NCBI RefSeq assembly: GCF_003576645.1
Contig: NC_044930.1
Span: 26,113,110-26,177,109, forward strand
Source of the DNA: Ipomoea triloba
Taxonomy: Eukaryota > Streptophyta > Magnoliopsida > Solanales > Convolvulaceae
Length of the DNA: 64,000 bases
Direction of reading: 5' to 3'
How positions within the stretch are numbered: the stretch's first letter is position 1; each line of letters opens with the position of its first letter. Positions 34,601 through 46,638 of this stretch are shown piece after piece. Below the pieces are notes generated by a model. That model was not told the DNA's origin and ran no database searches. It saw only the letters and a list, made by a program, of their open reading frames with translations. A program made the position numbers and the translations under genes.

Positions 34601-37600
34601 ACACTTTTGGATCTTTCGCGATGTTGGTTGTCATGGCTCTTGGTGGATTTGTTCTTTCCAGAGGTACCTTTCTTCGATATTAATTGTCAGGATCAACTTT
34701 ATTATTTCTCAGTTCTCCGAGGCATTGAAGTTTTTTTCATGATCTTTGTTATCGTTGCAGATAGCATCCCGGTTTGGTGGATCTGGGGTTACTGGATTTC
34801 TCCTTTGATGTATGCCCAGAATGCAGCTTCTGTGAACGAGTTTCGGGGTCATTCGTGGGATAAGGTACCCTTTTAGTCCCAACCTGGATTCAGTTTGAGG
34901 TTTTAACCAAAATGATGTCTGTTTCATGGTACAATCAAATAGTACTTTGTCTCAAGTTCTTATATCTGTAACTGGTAGAATGCTGAGGGCACTACGTTGT
35001 CGTTGGGAGAGATGTTACTGAAGGCTCGGAGCTTATTTTCCGAGGATTATTGGTATTGGATTGGAGTTGGTGCTTTGCTGGGATATACAGTATTGTTCAA
35101 CATTCTCTTCACCTTATTTCTTACTTATCTCAACCGTAAGTTTCATCGTCCTCGTATGATCTAAACGTTACTTGTTCATAAGTTAAAACGGTTAAAAAGG
35201 GTATGGTTTAATGTTTTTTCGACAGCGATTGGGAGCCAGCAGGCAGTTGCTCCTAAGAGGAAGCAAAATGGCCAAGGAAATGGCTCCTCCAGCATCATTC
35301 AGCTTTCCGAATTTTTGCAGCACTCACACTCCTTTACAGGTTTGTTTGAATCGGCTAAGAGTCCCACATTGAAAATATAAGAGAGAATATATGAGTTTAT
35401 AAGGCTACGTGTTAGATTAGTTAATTTATTGGATTTAATCTTTTACTGTGGTTTGGCCTGAATGACCTTGCCCAAGTGTAACAGAAAATCATTTGATCTC
35501 TTGTCTGTTGGGCTAGCAGGAAAGAAGATTAAGAAAGGCATGGTTCTTCCTTTTCAGCCTCTTTCGATGTCATTCAGCGACATCAACTATTATGTTGATA
35601 CTCCTCTGGTAAATCTACATTTACTTGAGCCATCAGACTATTAGGACTCTATGTATTTGAGTCAGACAGACAATTGCTGACAGTTGGTTACTATGATGTT
35701 TCAGGAGCTTAAGCATGAGGGGCTAGTAGCAGATAGACTGAGGTTGTTAGTGAATGTCAGTGGAGCGTTTCGGCCAGGGGTGCTTACTGCATTGGTTGGT
35801 GTCAGTGGCGCTGGAAAAACTACCTTGATGGATGTTTTGGCAGGTAGAAAAACCGGGGGACATATCGAGGGTACTATATACATTTCCGGTCATCCCAAGA
35901 AACAAGAAACCTTTGCAAGAGTGTCTGGTTACTGTGAGCAGAATGATGTTCATTCCCCATGCTTAACTGTCCATGAGTCCATACTTTTTTCTGCTTGTCT
36001 CCGATTATCCTCTCAGGTTGACTTGAAAACGCAGAAGGTATAGTAAAAAGTAAAAACATCTTTGTTTCATCTTTAATTCTGTAGTTTCTGTTGAGCAATC
36101 CAATTATCAGCTTAGGCTTTTAGTTGAGATGGAGCACATGCTTCAATTGGTTTCGGGCTCTCTGCAACTCTAAGATTGCTGTTTTCAGGCTTTTGTGGAG
36201 CAGGTTATGGAGCTAGTTGAATTGACACCATTAGGCGGGGCGTTGGTTGGCCTTCCCGGGGTTGATGGACTGTCAACTGAGCAGAGGAAGCGTCTGACAA
36301 TTGCTATCGAGCTTGTTGCTAACCCCTCGATCGTTTTCATGGATGAACCGACGTCTGGGCTTGATGCCAGGGCTGCTGCAATTGTGATGAGAACTGTGAG
36401 GAACATTGTTGACACTGGAAGGACTATTGTCTGCACAATCCACCAGCCCAGCATCGATATCTTTGAATCATTCGATGAGGTTTTTAGTTTTTAACAAGAT
36501 CCTATTCATAATATCCATCTGATCTCCTATGTTTTCCATGCCATCTGATGTTTTCTATGTATCTCAGCTTCTGCTCATGAAAAGAGGTGGAGAGCTCATC
36601 TATGCTGGTCCCCTGGGCACGAATTCGCGCAGACTAATTGAATATTTTGAGGTAAAACTCATAATCCTTTTTCCCAGAGCTCTCTCTTCATTAGTTTATC
36701 TGCTAACTTTATGATGATTACCCAGGCAATCGAAGGGGTTCCGAAAATCAGAGCTGGATACAACCCTGCAGCTTGGGTTCTTGAGGTCACATCGACAGCA
36801 GAGGAAAGCCGGCTTGGTGTAGACTTTGCAGAAATTTATCGTAGATCAGATCTGTTTCAGTATGTCCCCCGGTTTTCATCTCTCAGTTTTTTGTTTTATA
36901 TTATATTTCCTGTTTTTTGTCCACTGAGCTGCTGAAGAATATCCAGGCAAAATAAGGAAATGGTGGAGAGGCTAAGCAAGCCAAATGCAGATTCAGTGGA
37001 GTTAAACTTTCCAAGAAAGTATTCCCAGTCATTTTTTGGCCAGTTCTGGGCTTGTCTTTGGAAGCAGAATCTGTCCTACTGGCGAAATCCACAGTACACA
37101 GCAGTGCGGTTCTTCTACACGGTCATCATCTCGTTGATGTTCGGATCGATATGCTGGAAATTTGGCTCCAAAAGGTTCCATTCACTCGAATCGTTTTCTG
37201 AACAATGCAAGAGCTAATTTTCTGTTCTTTTAACACTCTCATTTCAATTCCCCTCCTGACAGGGATACTCAGCAGGATATTCTGAATGCCATGGGATCAA
37301 TGTATGCAGCTGTTCTTTTCATCGGAATCACAAACGCCTCTTCTGTGCAGCCCGTGGTTTACATCGAAAGATTCGTTTCGTTTCGAGAAAGAGCAGCCGG
37401 GATGTATTCTGCCCTACCATTCGCTTTTGCACAGGTACAAGCACAACATTGTCTGCACTGCTAAAACATTTGTGTTCGGTTGATTCGAGGTTTTCTGATC
37501 CTGTTTTTTTTTTTTTTTTTGTTTCAGGTTACTGTCGAGTTCCCCTACGTGTTCATACAGACACTTATTTACAGCACAATCTTCTACTTCATGGCGTCTT

Positions 37601-38330
37601 TCGAGTGGAACGCTTGGAAGTTTGTTTGGTACATATGTTTCATGTTCCTCACCTTACTATACTTCACTTTCTTTGGGATGATGACCACTGCTGTGACCCC
37701 AAATCACAACATTGCTGCCATCATTGCTGCACCCTTCTATATGATGTGGAATCTCTTCAGCGGCTTCATGATTTCGCGCATGGTACGCCTCTCATCGCCC
37801 CCGGCATTGCATCAAACATAACCTTAAAAAACACAAAAACCAGGCTGTTATGGAAGTAAAGAGAAGATTTCTGAATATGCTGTTTTATACTGTCATATAT
37901 TGTTATATAGAAAAGAGAATACAAAGTCCTATAAATAGGTGCTAGAAGACTACGAAATCCCTAAGACTGTCTAATCTATAGAGATTCCATATATTAAATA
38001 TATATTCCATAACACAGGCATTAAAACTTCTGGTTTTTGGTTTTTTTCGCATTGCAGAGAATCCCGATATGGTGGAGATGGTACTACTGGGCAAACCCGG
38101 TGGCGTGGAGTCTATACGGGCTTCTAACATCACAATATGGAGATGTAAATGACAATGTGAGACTACCTGATGGGGTTAACTCTCTGCCAATCAAAGACTT
38201 TCTCAGAGAGGAGTTCGGGTTCAGGCACGATTTCCTGGGCGTGGCGATCGTCGCTGTGTGCGGTTTCTGCCTGCTTTTCGCAGTCACATTCGGTTTCGCA
38301 ATCAAATACTTCAACTTCCAGAGAAGGTGA
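31627..38330 (+). CDS. ABCG32: Full-size PDR/ABCG transporter, ABCG32-like (complete, 24 exons, 1412 aa)
   Basis: Plasma-membrane ATP-driven exporter of the pleiotropic drug resistance type, layout NBD1-TMD1-NBD2-TMD2. Exon ends: 31627-31898, 32017-32137, 32227-32315, 32393-32477, 32599-32758, 32844-32920, 33012-33062, 33157-33247, 33332-33633, 33727-34005, 34089-34405, 34503-34663, 34761-34864, 34979-35135, 35226-35339, 35520-35608, 35705-36037, 36189-36479, 36568-36651, 36726-36859, 36947-37174, 37263-37434, 37528-37782, 38058-38330. The frame closes at 4239 nt. NBD1: Walker [10 protein letters not shown] (K173), signature ISGGQKKR (305-312), Walker B VLLMDE (325-330). NBD2: Walker [10 protein letters not shown] (K861), signature LSTEQRKR (962-969), Walker B SIVFMDE (981-987). 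It ends FNFQRR, the usual PDR end. The MW start, [15 protein letters not shown] and PFQPLS phrases recall ABCG32/PDR4, which exports cutin precursors; orthology and substrate are inference. One intron (34006-34088) uses a GC donor. The N-terminal family signature is diverged. Confidence 0.93.
37846..38014. mobile_element. Solo LTR (169 bp) in the last intron of the transporter gene
   Basis: The sequence starts TGTTATGGAA and ends TTCCATAACA (10-bp inverted ends with TG and CA) and is flanked by the 5-bp direct repeat CAGGC (37841-37845 and 38015-38019). A CCTATAAATAGG TATA-like box lies inside at about 37929. The small size suggests a TRIM-like retrotransposon reduced to one LTR by recombination. 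Confidence 0.8.
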
Positions 38331-38911
38331 AGAGCACTGGACCTAACTTTTGACACATAAAAGGTAAAAATCCTGAGGACTTTTGCTGTTCTGCAATTTC
38401 ATTATGCACTGTGTATCTGTTGTTTTTCTCAAGAATGTTTTATGTGCATTTTCCAATCATCAAACTGATCATTGTTTATTAACTTTTGCAGATTATTAAT
38501 GCTTTTCTTTCAGTATATCAAAGAGAGGAACTTTGTTGCAGACTAATGATGGTGCAGCATATATAGAACAATAGGATATATATTTACATATATATATATA
38601 CTTATATCAGTTGAATTTCTGAATATTTCTTCACAAAATGTTAGGGAAAGGGTTTATATGTTCATTGATTTGTATTTGGATTTGTATAGGAGGATTGAAG
38701 GAGTTAAAGAATGTCTCTGCAAAGAAAATAAAAATTATATTGAAGAAAATGTCAACTGCTTTATGTCCAATTTTAATGTTCACATGCATAGACTGTTATA
38801 TAGATTAGGCCCATTTTTTAGCCCAAATTGTCAACTTGAAGAATTTATATATTCCAATGTTCCTTTCAAGTTTTTAATATCTTGACTTGTGAAGCATATT
38901 GTAAAAACCAA
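38331..38911. other. 3' region of the transporter gene
   Basis: Presumed 3' UTR and downstream DNA; AT-rich, with AATAAA-like sequence at about 38729. No further gene. Confidence 0.4.
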
Positions 38912-39921
38912 GGGTCTGTTTACTAAAAATTATTTTCTGTTTTCTGTTTTCCAATTTTTCAGTTCTCATTCTCTGTTTTTCATTCTCTGTTTTCTGTTTA
39001 GAAAACTTGTTTACTAACACTTATTTTTTCAAATTAACGTTATAAAATTAACAATAAATAAAAATATATCCGAACAAATAACCTATTAAGTTCACATAAA
39101 AATTTACTTTAGATAATATTAATATTTTTTGAGCTAATATTTAAAATATGTTTGGATATATTTATTTGAATGACATGTATATAATATATAATTTTTATTT
39201 TGAACTCTAATATAGTAATATATGTGAAATTTCGATATTCGATATCGGGACCAAACTTGTATCCGATATAACATAATTAAAAATATCCGAACGAATAACC
39301 AATTGAGATATAACATAATTAAAAATATCCGAACGAATAACCAATTGAGTTCAATCAAAATATAAAACCTAGTATAGAATAACCAATTGAGTTCAATCAA
39401 AATATAAAACCTAGTATAGATTTCAATTTTTAGTTCAATCAAAATATAAAACCTAGTATAGATTTCAATTTTTAATTTTGATAATGTGAATGATGTATAA
39501 TTTTAAGCATATTTTAATTTTGATAATGTGAATGATGTATAATTTTAAGCATAAGCAAATAAGTTATGTTTAAATAAGTAATAATTTTAAGCATAAGCAA
39601 ATAAGTTATGTTTAAATAAGTAATACAAGTAGAAAAGATAAAAGATGATAATGAATGTAATCATAGTAATGAACACATATGTAAGTAGATAATCGTGAGA
39701 ATGTAGTTATAGTGACATATAGTCTAATAGATGATAGCTGATTCTGTTTTCCATTTAGAAAACAGTTTTTAATAGTGTTTCAGTTTTCTAGAAAACTGGA
39801 AAATTATTTTCTGTTTTCAAAATGGAAAACTGTGCTAGTAAACATGTTTTCTATTTTTTGTTTTTTAATTTTCTAAATTTCCAGAAAACTGGAGAAAATT
39901 TCTAGTTAGTAAACAGGTCCC
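38912..39921. mobile_element. TIR element of about 1 kb, non-autonomous
   Basis: The left end reads GGGTCTGTTTACTA and the right end, reverse-complemented, GGGACCTGTTTACTA. Subterminal regions repeat TTTTCTGTTTTC phrases in opposite orientations (38934-39005 and 39740-39905). There is no transposase. The interior holds the staircase of 42-bp duplications. Confidence 0.6.
39265..39625. repeat. Five exact tandem duplications, each with a 42-bp period
   Basis: Copy pairs start at 39265/39307, 39336/39378, 39391/39433, 39470/39512 and 39541/39583. Every pair is offset by exactly 42 and identical over 42-45 bases. Successive pairs overlap or adjoin, and different sequence is duplicated each time. 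See the finding: probably an assembly artefact. Confidence 0.95.
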
Positions 39922-40780
39922 AAGCATCTTGTTAGTATATTGAACAAATATTATATTGTATTAGAGTCGTATTAAAAAATATATCTTATCTTGGGGAATG
40001 AATGAGTAGTCATAAGGTTATAGTTAAAGCTATTAATTAAAAGATTAGACTAACCAATGGTATATGGTTGGAATTTGGAGTGGAAACAAGTCGAGGTGCA
40101 TTTGAGTTTGAAATAATTATAGCTGTCCAAGTTTAAATTCAAGTTCATCACTTTTAAACCCGAGTTTAAATCCCTAATTTTTATTAGGCTCAAGTTCAAT
40201 TCGATGGCACGAATTGAGTTTGAGTTTGAGTTTGGTTTGACTGATTCGAGCTTAAACTATATATATAGCTTGTGAGCTGCTTAGCTTGATGAGTTACAAG
40301 TCAACAATGAAGCTCAAGTTTAAATTTAACCAAATTCAAATAAAGTTTTGATTAAGCAACTCGTAAGCGATTTACCCTAGTTTCTTTTAAATAAATTTTG
40401 AGTTTAAACTTTACAAATAAAGTAATTGATCGAATTTTTATGTTTTAGTATCCCCATTGAAGATAAGTTTTTGTAAGTCATTTTGTGCAAATTAAAAAAT
40501 AAAAAAAATAAATCCATGTCTTGTCAATGATCTGTCGTACAAATGAAAGGCGCTTAACACCCCAAAAGAATGACTAAATGAGTTGAATATGAATTTTATA
40601 TTTGAAGGTCACCATTCCCCATGCAAAAAGTAAAATTTATCTAATATACATTCTCAAATAATGATTGTGAGTTTCAAAAAACATTTCGAATTCAAGCTTT
40701 ACAAATGAATTATAAGATGTTGAGACTCGGAAAAGCAAATATTGGGATTTCCGACGAATCATCCTGCATATTCATGACAC

Positions 40781-40824
<44 letters not shown>

Positions 40825-41280
40825 TATTGTTGTTCTCATTTGAGAATGATTAGGTGTCGAGTGCATAATAATGAATGGCAATAAGGTATTAGATGATAAT
40901 GCAAAAATAATAGGGAGAGATCTTTGTAGATTTGTTGATAAGAATTAATAACTCTTGTAAGAAACATGACCTAAATACTATTCACTTTTTGCGCATGCTA
41001 ATGAAGATTAACAACGTTATTGGTGTGATATATGTTGATAAGACAAATTCCATTGGCACTTGAAGGTGCTACTTGTCAAGGTTTCATTCTAGATTGGAGT
41101 AGTTGTTTGGGTGATCATCCACTAAGTTTATTCTGATTACTATTTTATTCAAGTTTAAATATTCTTTTTGTTTTGCTTTTCATTTTTCAAAGATGTAAAG
41201 AGTTTGTATACTTTTGCATACCATATTTGATATTTCTACTATTATGAGATTAATTTAAATTTAGTATGAGTCTTGCCAGT
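39922..41280. other. AT-rich intergenic stretch, nothing recognised apart from a microsatellite
   Basis: Contains repeated TTGAGTTTGAGTTTG and AAGTTCAA phrases near 40140-40330. No gene. Confidence 0.45.
40781..40823. repeat. (AAT)n microsatellite
   Basis: About 14 AAT units. Confidence 0.95.
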
Positions 41281-41285
41281 AGAAT

Positions 41286-41560
41286 TCGACTCTATTTCAC
41301 AGGGTTAGGAGAAATCTTAGCTTAGAGCTTCACTGTATTTTATATTCGACTAAAGAGTTATGTGATGTTTTTCTATTAAAATAACTTTTTAGTATTCATT
41401 TTGTGAAGCATCATTATTATATTGATTTTTTTTTTACTTTTAATATTGGATAAATTATTTATTAACTCGTGATAAAGTTGATTAATTTATGAGTAGTTAA
41501 CCAAAATATAGATTTTTTTTTTTAATTTTCAAACAAAATGTCAATGTAAAAATTAAACTT
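41286..41560. repeat. Local duplication, copy A (uninterrupted)
   Basis: It starts GACTCTATTTCACAGGGTTA, continues with GTTATGTGATGTTTTTCTATT, CATTATTATATTGA, TTATTTATTAACTCG, TTATGAGTAGTTAACC and AAAATGTCAATGTAAAAATT. Copy B has the same order but is split by the Helitron (41565-41725 and 46639-46790). Confidence 0.75.
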
Positions 41561-41564
41561 TGAC

Positions 41565-41725
41565 TCTATTTCACGGGATCAGGAGAAAGCATAGTTTAGA
41601 GCTGTATTTTATATTGGACTAAAGGGTTATGTGATGTGATTTTAAAAAAAAAAGGGTTATGTGATGTTTTCCTATTAAAATAACTCTTTAGTATTCACTT
41701 TGTGAAGTGTCATTATTATATTGAA
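41565..41725. repeat. Local duplication, copy B, left part
   Basis: GACTCTATTTCACGGGATCA to CATTATTATATTGAA matches copy A at 41286-41430, with a small extra repeat of GGGTTATGTGATG at 41625-41669. It ends exactly at the Helitron terminus. Confidence 0.75.
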
Positions 41726-42879
41726 CTAGTATTTTCGTCCGTACGGAATGAATTTGTTATAATATTTTAAGAATATTTGGATCGATATACAATTATATAA
41801 ATTATAACATCGAATATTATATAGTGCAATTGATGAAATTAGTTGGATTGATTATGTTTTCTGATGTTTTCTTTGCTTGAATCAAAGCATATTTGATTCA
41901 CGGATAAATTTTTGTATTATTTATTTAGATAATAAAATTAAAGATAAAATTATTTTTTTAAAAAAATATAATATTGAATATGTACATTTATTTGATTATA
42001 AGATTAGTGCAAAAGTATCACTTAATTAATTGAATAATATATGACTTGTTTGTTTACAATTATCTTTAAAAGATCTATATTTAATATAACTTAAGTAATT
42101 ATATTATTACAAAAATAAATATGGAAAAATGAGAAATAATTTAACTTTAATTATTACGGAGTATAAAAATAAATTCAACGACCAATATTTAGCTTAATTA
42201 CCATAATAATTATTAGGCAATTATTATTAGTCAATTAAACTAAATTAATTACTTTTCGCTAATAGGAATATCAATTCGTACATACAAAAATTATTATTAT
42301 TATTATATATTAAATATGTTCGACCTTCTGCAGTGTTTATGTCACACGTGTACTAATTAATTTGATCAACGACATCTAAAGTTGGTGAGGGGATTACTAT
42401 CATAATAATTAATTACCATAAACATTTTTCAGTTGTATAACACTATTACATTAATGCACGTATATGTATTAATCTATAAAATACAAATATACTATCAAAA
42501 TAATTACCATAATTATTAATAAGGAATTACAATAATTACTAATAACTAATTACCCATAATTACTATTTATTACATTGTATATATACACATATAATATTTA
42601 TTACTCCATAATATGTATAGGCAAATTCTATAGTATAATTTTGGTAAATTATAATTTATATTGATATATTTATAATTAAAATAATTACATTTAGAAATTA
42701 AAAAATTAGCATTTAAATTTTGTATGATTTTGATATCTATTTTTTTTATCAAATATGATTTTGGTAATTGGACAATAATTAGACAAATTAAGGTAATTAA
42801 GTCAATAATTAGATATATATCTATTTTTAATCAAATTTTATAGTAACCTACCTACCTTTGGATTTGTATTCTTTATATA

Positions 42880-43200
42880 TATATATATATAATTAGACAA
42901 ATTAGGGTAACCATATTTTTATATAGGGTAATTAAGTCAATAATTAGACATATTACTATGCATATATTACTAATTATGTCATTTTCTCACCTTTTATTAA
43001 CATAATTTATTACCTTTTAATATGCTATTTTTATATAAGGTAATTAAGTACTACAAATTAGTATACACATTGTTTTCTCCATTAATTAGCATGTTTTTAA
43101 AGTTTATATTATTATTATTTTCTCTCACACATTTTAATAGTCTGTTTTTTTTTTTATATAGGGTAATTAAGTCAATAGTTAGATAAATTACTATACATAT
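42880..43200. repeat. Degenerate tandem repeats inside the Helitron
   Basis: The order TATAGGGTAATTAAGTCAAT, AATTAGACAAATTAC, ATATATTA, AAGTCATTTT, CACCTTTTA, TTTATTACCTTTTAATAG recurs at about 42925, 43037 and 43160, and again at about 45122 beyond the nested MULE. Confidence 0.65.
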
Positions 43201-43426
43201 ATTAATAATTAAGTCATTTTATCACCATTTTACCATAATTTTATTAATAATTAAGTCATTTTATCACCATTTTACCATAATTTATTTAATAATTAAGTCA
43301 TTTTATCACCATTTTACCATAATTTATTAAATAATTAAGTCATTTTATCACCATTTTACCATAATTTATTACCTTTTAATAGGATTTTATCACCATTTTA
43401 CCATAATTTATTACCTTTTAATAGGA
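43200..43426. repeat. Four exact tandem duplications, each with a 42-bp period
   Basis: Matching stretches 43200-43241, 43244-43286, 43288-43329 and 43342-43384 each recur exactly 42 bases later, over 42-43 identical bases. Same period as the cluster at 39265-39625. Confidence 0.95.
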
Positions 43427-44986
43427 GTTTTTTCCCAAAATAGTCCCTCGACTATTGCTCATTCTCAATTTTGCATTTCGACTTTCAATTGCACCTAATG
43501 TGGTCCCTCGACTTTCAAAAACTCACCCAATTTGGTCCTCTGTTACATATTCCGTCAAATCAGTGTTAAAATGGAGGGCATTTTTGTCCATTTACCTATT
43601 GTTAGCCTAATAGACATTGAGAAATAGTTGAGGGACCATTTTGAGAATAGTCAAGGGACCATTTTGGGAAAAACTATTTTATTTATTTCATTTTTGTTTA
43701 TTTTCATTTTTTAGACTCTATAAAATTTGAATTTCTATACATTTTTTTCTTACAAATATAAATAGTTAAAATCGTGCAATCCATCCTAAAAATTTTTAAC
43801 TTTTTTACAAACTATTCCTATGCAGATTTACAATAACTTTCGTAAATTTTATAAATACTCATTTTTTAAGCACCGATTAAAATAATTCTTAGTCACATCT
43901 GTAGTACTAAATATATTACTTTGGATTTTTTTATAAATAAGATATAATATTATTAAACTCAAATAATTAAAAATAATGTGCCCACAGCACAAAAGATTTT
44001 ATGATTGACTTAAAAAATTAACTATAAATTTTATTTTTGAATACAAATTGACAATTATTAAACATTATTTATAATAATTATTGTGTCTCGTGTAATATAC
44101 TAAAATTATTAGGTAGGATTTTTATAATTAAGGTATAATTTAATTAAATCAAAATTATTAAAAATAATATATCCACATTACAAAATAAATTATACTTGCC
44201 TTAATAATTAATAAAAAAAAATAAGAAGAGGAAAACATATAAAAGATGTCATAAAATATCTTAAATAATTTAAATTAATATAAAATTTAATAATTACTTC
44301 GAAATCAAATACATCAAATATTGCAGGAAACATTGACGAGATTTTACTTTTCGGCTCACCTGAGAAGTTTACTAGAAAAATTTACCTTTCGGTCCAATAT
44401 TTTTCCTACATTTTACACTCTTTGGGTGTCTACACTTGAAAAAAAATATTATTTTCAATGGTAAAAGTAATATTTAATGTGATACATAGTGATTGATTGT
44501 CTATGAACATAAAAAAAATGTATATGAGTATTTATGAAATTTACGGAACTTAATGTAAAACTTCATATGAATGGTTTGTATATTTAGAGTGGAAAAGTCT
44601 GTAAAGAAAGTCAAAAATTTTGAGGTTGGATTGCGCGATTTTAACTATTTATACTTGTAAGAAAAAAAATGTATCGAAATTCTAATTGTATAGTGTCTAA
44701 ACAATGAAAATAAACAAAAATGAAATAAATAAAATAGTTTTTCCCAAAATGGTCCCTTGACTATTCTCAAAATGGTCCCTCAACTATTTATCAATGTTTA
44801 TTAGGCTAACAATAGGTAAATGGACGAAAATACCCTCCATTTTAACACTGATTTGACGGAATATGTAACGGAGGACCAAATTGGGTGAGTTTTTGAAAGT
44901 CGAGGGACCACATTAGGTGCAATTGAAAGTCGAAATGCAAAATTGAGAATGAGCAATAGTGGAGGGACCATTTTGGGAAAAAACTC
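43425..44986. mobile_element. Foldback MULE with compound palindromic arms (1562 bp)
   Basis: Both ends read GAGTTTTTTCCCAAAAT, and inverted similarity extends for roughly 400 bp. A 9-bp target duplication TTTTAATAG flanks it (43416-43424 and 44987-44995), diagnostic of Mutator-like elements. Each arm is itself a small palindrome: CCCAAAATAGTCCCTCGACT near its outer end recurs inverted about 230 bp further in (AGGGACCATTTTGGGAAAAA). No transposase is present. It is nested in the Helitron. Confidence 0.85.
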
Positions 44987-45319
44987 TTTTAATAGGCTAT
45001 TCCTTACTACAGAATACAGATTAGTATACACAATATTATATGCCATTTTATCAATTGATTAACCTATTTTAAAAGTTTATATTATTACTCCATTTCACAC
45101 CTTTTAATAGTCTATTTTTATATAGGGTAATTAATTCAATAATTAGACAAATTACTGTATATATTAACCAATTTATCAAATATGCTTTTGGTGTGCGTTG
45201 GCGTCTTAGATAGAAAGTCAAGATGTGAATGATGGATTCCTTCTTCAACAAAGCATTCAAAGCATCCCAATGGCAACTGTTTCTTATTTTAATTGAAATT
45301 ATATTAAGAATTTTATGTT

Positions 45320-45354
45320 ATTATTATTATAGAGTATTATTATTATTATTATAG

Positions 45355-45392
<38 letters not shown>

Positions 45393-45398
45393 TATTAT
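45320..45398. repeat. (ATT)n microsatellite, interrupted
   Basis: Blocks of ATT units interrupted by AGAG and ATAG. Confidence 0.9.
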
Positions 45399-46458
45399 CT
45401 TAACATAGTAGGATTATATCAATGCATAAAAATTATATTATTATTTAGGCAATAGATCCACTTCTTCATCTCTGATTATACCAAGAGGATTACCGGTGTT
45501 GTCCTATCACAAAATCATAATAATATGCAGAGTATGATAAAATATTTCAAAAGGAACATAACTAAGAGATATATAGGAATAGAAAGTAATTTCATTACAA
45601 CATAGTTATAACAACAACCAAACCAAATTACAAAAAAAGAAAATACACAGAAACTTCTCCGCAAAAAATAACTTTTAGAAATAGAAAAATATGTAATTTT
45701 ACCCCTACATAATTGTAACAACAACCAAATTTTGAATCGTTGCAAGCCATCTGCTCCTCATCCACTTATTTTGCTCACAATATGTTCAAGCAGCAAAGAG
45801 TTAACACCAAGCTAGTAATCATCAATACACATTTTAGAAATATATAATTTAGATGATAAATAGTATATGGAAGTACCATAAAAAAGAGACTAAGCCTTTT
45901 AATCTCATACATGGTCAGCATATCTCTTTGCCTACATGATTGGTCTTCCATTCATAACAAAATGAAATCAAGTATTTATTTATTTAAAAAAACTGGTAAT
46001 GATTGAAACCAAGAAGGGCAATATAATAGAATAATATGATGCTAACCAGAAAATTGGCTTTTTCCAATTTGGTTATTGCGCAAGAGGCTAATCTTCAAGG
46101 CGACCAAATCGACCCGTTCTTGTTGAGATCGAAAAAAAAAACTTGGGCGTCAATACCAAAAAAAAAAAAGGAAAAAGATAAGAAGAAAATGGGTATCACG
46201 GCGGAGGTGGCGGATGTGGTGTGGGGCAATTGGCGGTACTTGGCAGACTTGAAGAATGAGAGAGTTCCACAACATTAAGATTAGTTGGGGTTGAGAAGTT
46301 GATGGATTGTGTATGGTTGTATTTATACACAATGGATGAGATCAAAATGCCCTAATATTGAAATTATAAAATGGTAAGAGATCACAAGAAAGGTAAAAAT
46401 TTTTAATTTTTCAATTAATACCAAAAACGTTATAATTCTTCAAAAGGTATCTCTTTGA

Positions 46459-46504
<46 letters not shown>
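46459..46504. repeat. (ATT)n microsatellite near the Helitron 5' end
   Basis: About 15 ATT units, 130 bp inside the Helitron's 5' terminus. Confidence 0.95.
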
Positions 46505-46638
46505 TGTCAATTAATTAATATATATGGACAATTAATTAATAAATTAATAAATGAATAAAATAAATAATTTTACTAAAATGCCACTAAGTTTGGGCGGGAA
46601 AATTGGAAGGAGGATATTATTTTTGTATATAGTATAGA

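Larger units (their letters stand above)
41726..46638 (-). mobile_element. Non-autonomous Helitron (4913 bp)
   Basis: Read on the minus strand it begins TCTATACTATATAC at 46638 and ends CGAAAATACTAG at 41726. A perfect 10-base palindrome TCCGTACGGA, able to form the terminal hairpin, lies about ten bases before the CTAG end. The flanking bases are A before TC and T after CTAG, the Helitron target rule. No Rep/helicase is encoded. The interior is AT-rich with repeated TATAGGGTAATTAAGTCAAT units, a nested foldback MULE and an assembly-type repeat. Two less AT-rich islands (45190-45290 and 46190-46290) could be captured gene fragments but match no family I know. Confidence 0.85.

Noticed and set aside
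46036..46278. An 80-codon plus-strand gene near the Helitron 5' end
   Set aside because: Half of it is Lys-rich translation of A runs. The remainder (GITAEVADVVWGNWRYL) matches no family I recognise; at most a captured fragment.
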